Source: PFJX01 sp031426815 (lineage in GTDB: Bacteria; Pseudomonadota; Gammaproteobacteria; Burkholderiales; Thiobacillaceae). Taken from it: a stretch of DNA of 64,000 bases. The stretch spans positions 68,944 through 132,943 of the forward strand of contig JASJPG010000022.1 in assembly GCA_031426815.1 (NCBI GenBank), given 5' to 3'. The position numbers and the translations under genes are program-made. The notes under the pieces were generated by a model. It had not been told where the DNA came from, made no database searches, and saw nothing but the letters and a program-made list of their open reading frames with translations. The number at the start of each line of letters is the position of its first letter. The stretch's first letter is position 1. Positions 33,352 through 45,727 of this stretch are shown one piece after another.

Positions 33352-36198
33352 TTGCACAGCGTAAGCACGCTGCCCTCCCTTTCCGCCGGACAGCGGAAAT
33401 CCATCAATCGCCTCACCGGCGTGGTGGCGTTGGTGTGGACCCTGGCGGTCGGGTTGTCGCTCGGCTGGAACATCTACCAGGAAGACGCCAAGGTGATGGA
33501 ACTCGCCATGGCGGAAGCCCGGGCCAACATCAACCGCGATCTCGCCTTCCGGCTCTGGGCCACCAGCCGCGGCGGGCTCTACGCCGCGATCGGCGAAAAA
33601 GTTCAGCCCAGCCCGTATCTCGCCCATATCCCCAACCGCGATCTGACCGCCCTCAGCGGCGAGAAACTGACGCTGATGAACCCGGCCTTCATGCTGCGCC
33701 AGATGATGAACGAATTCGGCGATCTCTACGGCGTCAAGGCGCGCATCACCGGCCTGCAGGTGTTGAATCCGGCCAACCGGCCGGACGCCTGGGAAAAGAG
33801 CGCCCTGCTCACGTTCGAGCGCGGCGCCAGGCAGGCGACGACGGTCGAGCAGATCGACGGCGTGCCATATCTGCGCGTGATGCGGCCGATGATCATGGAA
33901 CAGGGCTGCGTGAAGTGCCATGCCTGGACCAAAATTCCGGTCGGCGGCATCCGCGGCGCGACCGGGGTGTCGGTGCCGCTGCGGCACTATTATCAGATCA
34001 AGGCGCGCGAGATCGAGTATCTGGGCCTCAGCCACGGCGGCATCTGGCTGTTGGGGATGTTTGCGGTCGGTTTCGTCTCGCAACGCGCCCGGCGCCATTC
34101 CGGCGAGCAGGAGCAGGCCCAGCGCGTCCTGCGCGAGAGCGAGGAGAAGGTACACCTGCTGCTCGATTCCACCGCCGAAGGCTTGATCGGGGTGGATACC
34201 GAAGGCATCTGCGTGTTCGCCAACCCGGCCAGCCTGCGGCTGCTGGGCTACGACCGCGCCGAGCAACTGCTGGGCCGAGCCCTGCACCCGCTGATCCATC
34301 ACACGCATCCGGACGGTTCCGCCTACCCCGCGCGCGATTGCAAGACCCGCGGCGGCATCGATGCCGAGATGGGCGTGCATGTCGACGACGAAATCTTCTG
34401 GCGCGCCGACGGCAGCGCCTTCCCGGTGGAATACTGGTCGCATCCCATGCGCCGCGACGGCAAGGTGGTCGGCGCGGTGGTGGCGTTCGTGGACGCCTCC
34501 GCGCGCCGGCTGGCCGACGACAACCTGCGCAAGCTGTCGCGCGCCGTGGAACAAAGCCCCAACGCGGTGATCGTGACCGATTGCGCCGGCAAGATCGAAT
34601 ACGTCAATCCCAAGTTCAGCGAGATCAACGGCTACACGGCCGCCGAAGCGATCGGCCGCAACCCGAGCCTGCTGAGTTCGGGCGAAACGGCGCGCGAGCT
34701 CTACCGGGAAATGTGGGACAACCTGCTGGCCGGCGCGGAATGGCGCGGCGAATTCAGGAACCGGCGCAAAAACGGGGAACTGTACTGGTGCCTCGAATCG
34801 ATCTCGCCGGTCAAGAACGAACGCGGCGAAATCACCCATTTCGTCGGCATGATGGAAGACATCAGCGAACGCAAATTGGCCGAATCCACCATCCGCCGCC
34901 TCGCCTTCTACGATCCGCTCACCGACCTGCCCAACCGCCGCCTGATGCGCGAGCGGCTGGAGCGGGCGATCATCTGGAGCCGGCGCGGCGGCACCCAGGC
35001 GGCGCTGCTGTACATCGATCTCGACCGCTTCAAGACGGTCAACGACACCCTCGGCCACAGCGTCGGCGACGCGTTGCTCAAGGCCGCCGCGACGCGTCTC
35101 GCCCATTGCGTGCGCGAGGAGGACACCATTTCGCGCCTGGGCGGCGACGAATTCGCGGTGATCCTGGGCAATCTCCGCGGCAGCGAGGAAGCCGTGGCGG
35201 TGGCGGAAAAAATCATCGCGGCGATGCAGACGCCGTTCCCGCTCGACGAGCATGAAATCTTCATCTCCGCCAGCATTGGCATCAGCCTCTACCCGACCGA
35301 CACCGCCGACATGGACAGCCTGCTGAAGAACGCGGACATCGCGCTGTATCAGGCCAAGGACCAGGGCCGCAACAGCTTCCAGTTCTATTCGGAAAGCATC
35401 AACACGCTGGCGATGGAGCGGCTGGAACTGGAAAACGGCCTGCGCAAGGCCATCGAGCGCGGCGAGCTGTACCTGGAATATCAGCCCCAGCTCGACCTGA
35501 AGAGCGGCGCGGTGTTCGGGTTGGAGGCGCTGGCGCGTTGGCGCCACCCGGCCAAGGGCATGATCCCGCCCGACAAGTTCATCCCGCTGGCGGAAGAAAC
35601 CCGGCTGATCATCCCGATCGGCGAATGGATCCTGCGCACCGCCTGCAACCAGCTCAAGGCCTGGCACGATGCCGGGCGGGACGATCTGACCATCTCGGTC
35701 AACCTGTCGGCGGTGCAGTTCCGCCAGAAGGGGCTGCTCGACACCGTCGCCCGCGTGCTCGGCGAGGCCGGCATCCCGGCCGCCAAGCTGGAACTGGAAA
35801 TCACCGAGAGCATCCTGATGGGCGATACCGGCGAAACCATCGCCACGCTCACCGGCTTGCGCAGCCTGGGCGTGCGGCTGTCCATCGACGATTTCGGCAC
35901 CGGTTATTCCTCGCTCGGCTACCTCAAGCGCTTCCCGGTGAGCACGCTGAAGATAGACCGCACCTTCGTCCGCGACATCACCGTGGACCCGGACGACAAG
36001 GCCATCGCCGAAGCGGTGATCGCGCTGGCGAAGAGCCTCAAGCTGTGGGTGATCGCGGAAGGCGTGGAAACCGAGGCGCAGCTTTACATCCTGCGCCAGC
36101 TCGATTGCGACAGCATCCAGGGCTACTTCGTCAGCCGACCGGTCATCGCCGAGCACGTCCCCGCGCTGCTGCAAAAGCTGGCGCCGCCGGCGGCGTAG
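33352..36198 (+). CDS. DUF3365 (CxxCH) - PAS - PAS - GGDEF-EAL cyclic-di-GMP protein
   Basis: A membrane-bound sensor of about 948 aa. One N-terminal transmembrane helix (about residues 18-38) and a second near 230-250 bracket a DUF3365 (Tll0287-like) domain with CVKCH at residues 186-190, which suggests covalent c-type heme on the periplasmic side. Two PAS domains follow (about 275-510), then GGDEF with intact GGDEF at 597-601 and EAL with EALARW, NLSAVQF, EITES, DDFGTGYSS and EGVET. Both enzymatic domains look competent. The start is uncertain: TTG 33352 puts the first TM at the usual distance; the frame is open to 33202 across the divergent promoter region. Redox or gas sensing is inference. 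Confidence 0.85.
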   Translation: MHSVSTLPSLSAGQRKSINRLTGVVALVWTLAVGLSLGWNIYQEDAKVMELAMAEARANINRDLAFRLWATSRGGLYAAIGEKVQPSPYLAHIPNRDLTALSGEKLTLMNPAFMLRQMMNEFGDLYGVKARITGLQVLNPANRPDAWEKSALLTFERGARQATTVEQIDGVPYLRVMRPMIMEQGCVKCHAWTKIPVGGIRGATGVSVPLRHYYQIKAREIEYLGLSHGGIWLLGMFAVGFVSQRARRHSGEQEQAQRVLRESEEKVHLLLDSTAEGLIGVDTEGICVFANPASLRLLGYDRAEQLLGRALHPLIHHTHPDGSAYPARDCKTRGGIDAEMGVHVDDEIFWRADGSAFPVEYWSHPMRRDGKVVGAVVAFVDASARRLADDNLRKLSRAVEQSPNAVIVTDCAGKIEYVNPKFSEINGYTAAEAIGRNPSLLSSGETARELYREMWDNLLAGAEWRGEFRNRRKNGELYWCLESISPVKNERGEITHFVGMMEDISERKLAESTIRRLAFYDPLTDLPNRRLMRERLERAIIWSRRGGTQAALLYIDLDRFKTVNDTLGHSVGDALLKAAATRLAHCVREEDTISRLGGDEFAVILGNLRGSEEAVAVAEKIIAAMQTPFPLDEHEIFISASIGISLYPTDTADMDSLLKNADIALYQAKDQGRNSFQFYSESINTLAMERLELENGLRKAIERGELYLEYQPQLDLKSGAVFGLEALARWRHPAKGMIPPDKFIPLAEETRLIIPIGEWILRTACNQLKAWHDAGRDDLTISVNLSAVQFRQKGLLDTVARVLGEAGIPAAKLELEITESILMGDTGETIATLTGLRSLGVRLSIDDFGTGYSSLGYLKRFPVSTLKIDRTFVRDITVDPDDKAIAEAVIALAKSLKLWVIAEGVETEAQLYILRQLDCDSIQGYFVSRPVIAEHVPALLQKLAPPAA

Positions 36199-36374
36199 CG
36201 ACGCAAAACATTCAGCCCTGACTGCCGTATTCTGGCTTTCCGACACACGCATAGAACCGCAAGGTCAAGGAGGCGGACAAGAAAGCCAGAATACGGCTCC
36301 TTGGTCCAACACCCTCCAGACGGTAAAGTTGCCGCCTTCCGGTGCTTGGCACTAGACCACCAAGAAACAAGCCC

Positions 36375-38776
<2,402 letters not shown>

Positions 38777-38786
<10 letters not shown>

Positions 38787-39808
38787 CCGAACTGACGGAA
38801 CTGAGCAGCCAGGACGGCTACCGCGAACTGCTGGAGCAGATTTCGCAAACCTACACCCAAGGCCGCGTCCGGGCGGTGCAGGCGGTCAATGCCCAAATCA
38901 CCGAAACCTACTGGCAGGTCGGGCGGCACATCGTCGAATTCGAACAAGGCGGCAAGACCCGGGCCGATTACGGCAAGGCGCTGATTGCCAGCCTGGCGCA
39001 AGACCTCGGCCTGCGCCACGGCAAGGGTTTCAGCCGCAGCAATCTGATCCGCATCCGTCAGTTCTACCTGGCTTACCCAAAAGGTGCGACGCCGTCGCAC
39101 CTTTTGGGTTGGTCGCATATCGTGGAACTGCTGAAGATCGACGACCCGCTTGAGCGTGGGTTCTACGAACAGCAATGCGTGCGCGAACGCTGGTCGGTGC
39201 GCGAATTGGTGCGACAGAAAGCCAGCGCCCTGTTCCTGCGTCTCGCCGCCAGCAAGGACAAAGCCGGCATCCTGCAACTCGCCGCCCAGGGCCAGATCGT
39301 CGAAGCGCCCGCCGACCTGCTGCGCGAGCCCTACGTGTTCGAATTCCTGAAAATCCCCGAGCCTTGGCGGGTCTCGGAAAACCAGCTCGAAACCCTGCTC
39401 TGCGACCACCTGCAACAGTTTCTGCTGGAACTCGGCAAAGGTTTCACCTTCGTCGGCCGGCAATACCGCGTCACCCTCAACAACACCCACTACAAGGTTG
39501 ATCTGGTTTTCTACCACCGCATCCTGCGTTGCTTCGTGCTCATCGACCTGAAGATCGACGAAGTACAACACCACGACATCGGCCAGATGAACCTCTACCT
39601 GGGCTATTTCGCCAACGAGGAAAACGTCGAAGGCGACAACCCGCCCATCGGCATCATCCTCAGCCGCCACAAGGACGAACTGCTGGTGGAATACGCCACC
39701 TACCAGATGAACAGCCAGCTCTTCGTGCAGAAATACCAGCTCTACCTACCCGAGCGCGAAGAACTGCGGCGGGAGTTGGAGCAGACCTTGCGGGAGGCGG
39801 ACGCATGA
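38777..39808 (+). CDS. DUF1016 / YhcG-family PD-(D/E)XK nuclease domain protein
   Basis: A 343-aa member of the DUF1016 family, with an N-terminal helical domain (residues 1-160; WQVGRHIVEFEQGG and SWSHIVELLKI-like GWSHIVELLKID) and a C-terminal PD-(D/E)XK nuclease fold (about 185-343; HYKVDLVFYHR then FVLIDLKI). Family members frequently lie inside type I RM operons, where their role is not settled. It overlaps both neighbours (hsdM by 10 bases, hsdS by ATGA). A perfect 35-bp palindrome at 39075-39109 lies in its coding sequence. Confidence 0.92.
39075..39109. repeat. Perfect 35-bp palindrome inside the DUF1016 gene
   Basis: ACCCAAAAGGTGCGACG (39075-39091), a single central C, and its exact reverse complement (39093-39109). 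It is translated as part of YPKGATPSHLLGW. As RNA it would form a 17-bp hairpin. Confidence 0.9.
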
Positions 39809-41160
39809 ACACGGTGGAAGCGCCAGCGGCAGCGACTGAGGGCCGCATGGAAGTGAAGGAGGCCTGTGCCCGTTATGTGGTCGAGGCTGGGATGCGGGCG
39901 CCGAAGGGATACAAGCAGACTGAGGTGGGAGTGATTCCGGAGGATTGGGAGAGCACCTTGCTCGGCACCATTGCGACTGTTTCATCCGGTGGAACGCCAA
40001 GTCGGAAGGTTCCGGAGTATTGGAATGGAGATGTTCATTGGGTTACGACTGCAGAGATCGACTTCAATGTTGTCTGGAGTTCAGCCGAATCAATTTCCTC
40101 ACTTGGTCTCGCTAATTCTGCGGCAAAGCTACTACAGCCGGGAACGATGCTCATGGCCCTGTATGGCCAGGGCAAGACTAGGGGTAAGGTGGCTGTGCTT
40201 GGAATTGAGGCCGCGACAAATCAGGCATGCGCTTCGATCACTGTGACATCCAAGGTATCTCAGGTGTACGTTTTCCACCTACTTGCCAGCCGGTATGACG
40301 CTATCAGAGGTCTGAGCAATTCAGGTAGCCAAGACAATCTTTCCGGCCAAATCGTCAAGTCCATCGGAATCCCGCTCCCACCCACCAAAGCCGAACAAGA
40401 AGCCATCGCCGAGGTGTTGAACGATGCGGATGCCCTCATTGAATCCCTGGAGCAAATCCTCGCCAAGAAGCGCCAGATCAAACAAGGCACCATGCAGGAA
40501 TTGCTCACTGGCAAGCAGCGCCTGCCGGGGTTCAGCGGAGAGTGGGAAGTGACAAATTTTGACAACATCGCTGATCCGACTCAACGGTGGAGTTTCACAG
40601 GCGGTCCGTTCGGTTCGAACTTGAAGTCATCTGATTACACCGAGAACGGGGTGAGGATTATTCAACTTCAGAACATTGGGGATGGTGAGTTCAAAGATGA
40701 CTATGAGATTTTCACGTCACCCGAAAAGGCCGATGAACTTCTGAGCTGCAATATCTTCCCAGGCGAGATCATCCTCTCGAAAATGGGCGATCCGGTGGCG
40801 CGAGCATGCATTATCCCGAAAGCTGCCCAGCGCTACTTGATGTGCTCCGACGGTATCCGACTCGCCGTCGATCCGAAACGATTCAATGTTTATTTCGTAT
40901 ACACATTGATAAACGCCCCAGAATTTAGAACCAAGGCTGCGAATGCAGGCACTGGTTCCACAAGGAAGCGAATTGGACTATCTGAGCTACGGAATCTGGA
41001 GCTTTCGTGCCCACCACTCGCTGAACAAACCGCCATCGCCACCCTCCTCAGCGACATGGACGCCGAACTTGCCGCGTTGGAGGTCAAGCTCGCCAAAGCC
41101 CGCCAGCTCAAGCAGGGCATGATGCAGGAACTGCTCACCGGGAGGATTCGCCTCATATGA
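39805..41160 (+). CDS. hsdS: Type I restriction-modification specificity subunit
   Basis: A 451-aa HsdS with two target recognition domains. TRD1 (about residues 45-190) begins IPEDWESTLLGTIATVSSGGTP, and is followed by a conserved helix (KAEQEAIAEVLNDADALIESLEQILAKKRQIKQG split across the spacer). TRD2 (about 245-400) is followed by LAEQTAIATLLSDMDAEL and a second conserved helix. The TRD stretches (about 40000-40370 and 40550-41000) are visibly less GC-rich than the flanking genes, as expected for exchanged specificity domains. Start coupled to DUF1016 (ATGA), stop overlaps the AlbA_2 gene by 4 bases. Confidence 0.94.
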   Translation: MNTVEAPAAATEGRMEVKEACARYVVEAGMRAPKGYKQTEVGVIPEDWESTLLGTIATVSSGGTPSRKVPEYWNGDVHWVTTAEIDFNVVWSSAESISSLGLANSAAKLLQPGTMLMALYGQGKTRGKVAVLGIEAATNQACASITVTSKVSQVYVFHLLASRYDAIRGLSNSGSQDNLSGQIVKSIGIPLPPTKAEQEAIAEVLNDADALIESLEQILAKKRQIKQGTMQELLTGKQRLPGFSGEWEVTNFDNIADPTQRWSFTGGPFGSNLKSSDYTENGVRIIQLQNIGDGEFKDDYEIFTSPEKADELLSCNIFPGEIILSKMGDPVARACIIPKAAQRYLMCSDGIRLAVDPKRFNVYFVYTLINAPEFRTKAANAGTGSTRKRIGLSELRNLELSCPPLAEQTAIATLLSDMDAELAALEVKLAKARQLKQGMMQELLTGRIRLI

Positions 41161-42611
41161 AAGAAAACCAGCACGTCGAATGGAAGTCGTCCTGGCGGGA
41201 CGAATATCTGAAATGGATATGCGGCTTCGCCAATGCCGAGGGTGGGGTGCTGGTGATCGGTCGCGACGACCGTGGCCGCGTGCTGGGACTGGAAAACGCC
41301 GCCCGCTTGCTGGAAGACATCCCCAACAAGGTGCGCGACATCCTGGGCATTCTGGTGGACGTGAACCTGCGCCAGGAGGCGGGCCTGGATTATCTGGAGA
41401 TCGTGGTGGAGTCCTACCCCTACCCGGTGAGCTACAAGGGCGAGTACCACTATCGCAGCGGCAGCACGAAACAGGAACTGAAGGGCGCGGCGCTGGATCG
41501 CTTTCTGCTCAGGAAGCAGGGACGGCATTGGGATGGCGTGCCGGTGCCGGGATTCGCGCTGGCCGATCTGTCGTCGGCGGCACTGGCCGCTTTCCGCAAG
41601 CGGGCGGCGCGGAGCGAACGCCTTTCGGCGGAACTGTTGGCAGAGACCGATGCGGTTCTGCTGGACAAGTTGCGTTTGATGGACGGCGCCTACCTCAAGC
41701 GCGCCGCCGTCTTGTTGTTTCACGACGAGCCGGAACGGATTGCGACCGGGGCCTATGTGAAGATCGGCTTCTTCCGTACCCATTCCGATCTGCTTTACCA
41801 CGATGAAGTGCATGGCAATCTGTTCAACCAGGTGAACGGTACGCTGGACCTGTTGCTGACCAAGTACTTGCGCGCGGGGATTTCTTATGAGGGCGTGCAG
41901 CGGGTCGAGACCTTCCCGGTGCCCGAGGCGGCCTTGCGGGAAGCGGTGATCAACGCCATCGCCCACAAGGACTACGGCAGCGGAGTGCCGATACAGATCA
42001 GTGTCTACGGCGACAAGCTGATGATCTGGAATGCCGGCGAATTACCCCACAACTGGACCATGGAACGTCTGACCGGCAAACACGCTTCGGTGCCGTTTAA
42101 TCCGGACGTCGCCAACGCTTTTTTCCGCACGGCCTTTCTGGAATCCTGGGGGCGCGGCATCGATCTGATCCGCCAAGCCAGCCTGACTCATGGCGCACCG
42201 GAACCCCGCCTGGAATGGGATAACGGCTTATGGGTGGTGTTTCCGTTCGCGCCCGGCTGGACGGAGGTGAGCATTACCCAACCAGTCACCCAAACAGTCA
42301 CCCAACCGGTGGAAGTGCCGCAGCCAGAGTCGCAGCCAGAGTCACGGCCAGAGTCACGGCCAGAGTCACTTGAGGCAAAGGTGATGACATTGCTGGTGAG
42401 CGGGCCGCTTTCAAAGGCGGAGTTGGCTACCGGACTGGGGCACAAGGAAATTTCCGGCCAGCTAAACAAGATCATCCGTTTGCTCATGGCGGAGCTGAAC
42501 GTCGAGCAAACCATTGCCGACAAACCCAACAGCCGACTGCAGAAATACCGTCTCACCGCCAAGGGCGCGACCATCCTGGCCGCTTTACGGAAAGGGAAAG
42601 CCACCCCATGA
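41157..42611 (+). CDS. AlbA_2 (Schlafen-type) / HATPase_c_4 protein in RM operon
   Basis: A 484-aa protein. The N-terminal AlbA_2 domain (residues about 5-110; VEWKSSWRDEYLKWICGFANAEGG, VLVIGRDDRG) is followed by an ATPase-like HATPase_c_4 region (REAVINAIAHKDYGSG, FLESWGRGIDLIRQA), a Pro/Glu/Ser-rich repeat linker (from about residue 380) and a winged-helix-like end. Such proteins are variously called transcriptional regulators or ATP-dependent helicases of RM loci; the actual role is unresolved. It overlaps hsdS and hsdR by ATGA at both ends. Confidence 0.88.
   Translation: MKENQHVEWKSSWRDEYLKWICGFANAEGGVLVIGRDDRGRVLGLENAARLLEDIPNKVRDILGILVDVNLRQEAGLDYLEIVVESYPYPVSYKGEYHYRSGSTKQELKGAALDRFLLRKQGRHWDGVPVPGFALADLSSAALAAFRKRAARSERLSAELLAETDAVLLDKLRLMDGAYLKRAAVLLFHDEPERIATGAYVKIGFFRTHSDLLYHDEVHGNLFNQVNGTLDLLLTKYLRAGISYEGVQRVETFPVPEAALREAVINAIAHKDYGSGVPIQISVYGDKLMIWNAGELPHNWTMERLTGKHASVPFNPDVANAFFRTAFLESWGRGIDLIRQASLTHGAPEPRLEWDNGLWVVFPFAPGWTEVSITQPVTQTVTQPVEVPQPESQPESRPESRPESLEAKVMTLLVSGPLSKAELATGLGHKEISGQLNKIIRLLMAELNVEQTIADKPNSRLQKYRLTAKGATILAALRKGKATP
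42317..42370. repeat. Tandem 12-bp in-frame repeats in the AlbA_2 linker
   Basis: Four imperfect copies of CAGCCAGAGTCG / CGGCCAGAGTCA encode (Q/R)PES units. Copy number could change in steps of four residues without shifting the frame. A looser CAGTCACCCAA repeat precedes it. Confidence 0.7.
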
Positions 42612-45600
42612 ACCCCATCGGCCAACCCGAACGCGCCACGCAGAACCGTGTAATCGCGCTGTTCCGCGATGAGCTGCATTACCGCTATCTTGGCGACTGG
42701 GGCGACCGGGCCGGCAACAGCAACATCGAAGCGGAGCTGCTCACCGCGTATCTGACCAAGTGCGCTTACACCCCGGCGCAGATCGGCAAGGCGCTCGATG
42801 CGCTGCGGCGGGAAGCGGATAACCACAGCCGCAACCTGTACGGCAACAACCAGGCGGTTTACGCGCTGCTGCGTTACGGTGTGCCGGTGAAAATCGAGGC
42901 CGGCAAGGTGACGGAAACCGTGCATCTGATCAATTGGCTGGAGCCGGCGGAAAACGATTTCGCCATCGCCGAGGAAGTCACTTTGCGCGGCAACCACGAA
43001 CGTCGGCCGGATCTGGTGCTGTATGTCAACGGCATCGCCATCGGGGTGCTGGAGTTGAAGAATAGCCGCGTGTCCATCGGCGAGGGCATCCGGCAGAACC
43101 TGTCGAATCAGCAGCCCGAGTTCAACGCCGGCTTCTTCAGCACGGTGCAGTTCGTCTTTGCCGGCAACGATTCCGAAGGGCTGCAATACGGCAGCATCGG
43201 GACGCCGGAGAAGTATTTCCTCAAGTGGAAGGAGGACGAACAGGACAACAGCCGTTTCAAACTGGACAAGTACCTGCTCAAGCTGTGCGCCAAGGACCGC
43301 TTGATCGAGTTGATGCACGACTTTGTGCTGTTCGACAGCGGCGTGAAGAAGCTGCCGCGCGTGCACCAGTATTTCGGCATCAAGGCCGCGCAACGGCATG
43401 TCCGTGAACGCAAGGGCGGCATCATCTGGCACACCCAGGGCAGCGGCAAGAGCATCGTCATGGTGCTGCTGGCGAAGTGGATACTGGAGAACAACCCGAA
43501 TGCCCGCGTGGCCCTGATTACCGACCGCGACGAGTTGGACAAACAGATCGAGCGGGTTTTCACCGAAGCGGGCGAGACGCTCAAGCGCACCGGTAGCGGT
43601 CGTGAACTGATGCGCCAGCTGGCCCAGCCCAAGCCACGCTTGTTGTGCTCGCTGGTGCACAAGTTCGGCCGCCGGGATGTGGATGATTTCGATGCCTTCA
43701 TCAAGGAGTTGGAAGCTCAGCCCAGCCAGACGGTGGGCGAGTTGTTCGTCTTCGTCGACGAATGCCACCGCAGCCAGACCGGCAAGCTGCACCGGGTGAT
43801 GAAGGCGATGCTGCCGAATGCGGTGTTCATCGGCTTTACCGGTACGCCGCTGCTGAAGCAGGACAAGGCGACCAGCCTGGAGGTCTTCGGCGGCTACATC
43901 CACACCTACAAGTTCGCCGAGGCGGTGGAAGACAAGGTGGTGCTCGACCTGATCTATGAGGCGCGCGACATCGACCAGCGGCTGGGCGCCGAAGACCGGA
44001 TCGACCAGTGGTTCGAGGCCAAGACCCGCGCGCTGAATGACTGGCAGAAGGACGAATTGAAGAAGCAATGGGGCACGCTGCAAATCGTGCTCAGTTCACG
44101 CTCGCGCATGGATCGCGTGGTGGCGGACATCGTCTTCGATTTCAGCGTGAAGCCGCGTCTGTCCAGCGCGCGCGGCAACGCCATCCTGGTGGCGTCCAGC
44201 ATCTACGAGGCGTGCAAATACTTCACCCTGTTCCAGAAGACGCCGTTCAAGAACAAGTGCGCGGTGGTGACTTCGTACAACCCGCAGGCGCAGGACGTGA
44301 CCAAGGAGGAGATCGGTGCGAACTCCGAGACGGATAAACAGTTCGTCTACAACACCTATACCGAACTGCTCGAAAAGGTCGAAGCCAAGCCGGGCATGAC
44401 CCGGACGGAAACCTACGAGGAATGGGCGAAGGCGTTGTTCATCAAGGAGCCGGCCAACATGAAGTTGCTGGTGGTGGTGGACAAGCTGCTGACCGGTTTC
44501 GACGCGCCGCCCTGCACCTATCTCTACATCGACAAATCCATGCAGGACCACGGGCTGTTCCAGGCCATCTGCCGCACCAATCGGCTGGATGGCGAGGACA
44601 AAGAGTTCGGTTACATCGTCGATTACAAGGATCTGTTCAAGAAGGTGGAAAACGCCATCGCGGTCTACACCGCCGAACTCGATCACAGCGCGGGCGGGGC
44701 CGACCCCGAAGTGTTGTTGCAGGACCGTTTGAAGAAGGGCAGGGAACGCCTCGATAGCGCGCTGGAAGCGCTGGCCCTGCTGTGCGAGCCGGTGGAACCG
44801 CCCAAAGGAGAGCTGGAACACATCCACTACTTCTGCGGCAACACCGAGCTGGCAACCGACTTGCAGGCGCGCGAACCGCAACGCGCCGCGCTCTACAAAG
44901 GCACTGTGGCGCTGCTGCGCGCCTACGCCAACATCGCTGATGAACTGGAGTCCGCCGGCTACAGCAGCGCCGACATCGAGCGCATCAAGCGGCAGCTCGA
45001 CCATTTCTTGAATGTGCGCGAGATCATCCGCAAGGCCAGCGGTGAGAGCCTGGACCTGAAAGCCTATGAAGCCGACATGCGGCATCTGATCGACACGTAT
45101 ATCGAAGCCGACGCGCCGCGAACGATTTCACCTTTCGAAGGCATCGGCCTGCTCGAACTGATCGTGAAGACCGGCATCGCCGAGGCTATCGCCACGCAGT
45201 TGGGCAAGTTGAAGGGCAACCAGAATGCCGTCGCCGAGACCATCGAGAACAACGTCCGCAGCAAGATCATCAAGGAACACCTGAACGACCCGGCGTACTT
45301 CGAAAAGATGTCGGCATTGCTGGAAGAAATCATCGCGGCACGCAAGGCGAAGGCGATTGAGTATGAGGAATACCTGAAGCGCATCGCCGAACTGGCCCAC
45401 CGGGTGGAAGCCGGGCATGCGATCGACACGCCAGAGGCGTTGAAGAAGAGCCCGGCATTGCGGGCCCTGTACAACAATATCAAGCCGGGCGGGCCGCATT
45501 TCGTCGGTGCGGCGGAAGCACGCGGCGACAGCGGGATGGATGCCGATCCGGTGCTTGCGCTGGCGCTGAGAATTGACGAAACGGTACGGATGAACAAGCC

Positions 45601-45727
45601 GGACGACTGGCGTGGGCATCAAGCGCGTGAGAACGTCATCAAGGCCGCGCTGTTGCCGTTGCTGGGCAACGACGTGGCCGAGGTCGAGCGTGTTTTTCTA
45701 ATCATCAAGGCGCAGACCGAATACTGA
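42608..45727 (+). CDS. hsdR: Type I restriction endonuclease subunit R
   Basis: A 1039-aa motor and nuclease subunit of a type I system. The N-terminal nuclease domain carries PD (134-135) and the E-x-K of VLELKNS (149, 151). The helicase has Walker A HTQGSGKS (275-282) and the DEAD-type box VFVDECHRS, then the second RecA domain with VDKLLTGFDAP and QAICRTNR. A helical C-terminal domain binds the M subunits. Start overlaps the AlbA_2 stop (ATGA) and the stop overlaps the YgjP gene (TGATG). All motifs are intact, so the system should restrict. Confidence 0.95.
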   Translation: MNPIGQPERATQNRVIALFRDELHYRYLGDWGDRAGNSNIEAELLTAYLTKCAYTPAQIGKALDALRREADNHSRNLYGNNQAVYALLRYGVPVKIEAGKVTETVHLINWLEPAENDFAIAEEVTLRGNHERRPDLVLYVNGIAIGVLELKNSRVSIGEGIRQNLSNQQPEFNAGFFSTVQFVFAGNDSEGLQYGSIGTPEKYFLKWKEDEQDNSRFKLDKYLLKLCAKDRLIELMHDFVLFDSGVKKLPRVHQYFGIKAAQRHVRERKGGIIWHTQGSGKSIVMVLLAKWILENNPNARVALITDRDELDKQIERVFTEAGETLKRTGSGRELMRQLAQPKPRLLCSLVHKFGRRDVDDFDAFIKELEAQPSQTVGELFVFVDECHRSQTGKLHRVMKAMLPNAVFIGFTGTPLLKQDKATSLEVFGGYIHTYKFAEAVEDKVVLDLIYEARDIDQRLGAEDRIDQWFEAKTRALNDWQKDELKKQWGTLQIVLSSRSRMDRVVADIVFDFSVKPRLSSARGNAILVASSIYEACKYFTLFQKTPFKNKCAVVTSYNPQAQDVTKEEIGANSETDKQFVYNTYTELLEKVEAKPGMTRTETYEEWAKALFIKEPANMKLLVVVDKLLTGFDAPPCTYLYIDKSMQDHGLFQAICRTNRLDGEDKEFGYIVDYKDLFKKVENAIAVYTAELDHSAGGADPEVLLQDRLKKGRERLDSALEALALLCEPVEPPKGELEHIHYFCGNTELATDLQAREPQRAALYKGTVALLRAYANIADELESAGYSSADIERIKRQLDHFLNVREIIRKASGESLDLKAYEADMRHLIDTYIEADAPRTISPFEGIGLLELIVKTGIAEAIATQLGKLKGNQNAVAETIENNVRSKIIKEHLNDPAYFEKMSALLEEIIAARKAKAIEYEEYLKRIAELAHRVEAGHAIDTPEALKKSPALRALYNNIKPGGPHFVGAAEARGDSGMDADPVLALALRIDETVRMNKPDDWRGHQARENVIKAALLPLLGNDVAEVERVFLIIKAQTEY

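Noticed and set aside
33349..36252. 967-codon minus-strand frame opposite the DUF3365-GGDEF-EAL gene
   Set aside because: Shadow of a clear multi-domain gene.
42317..42370. Short direct repeats resembling a mini CRISPR
   Set aside because: No spacers; in-frame coding repeat, and no cas gene anywhere in the window.
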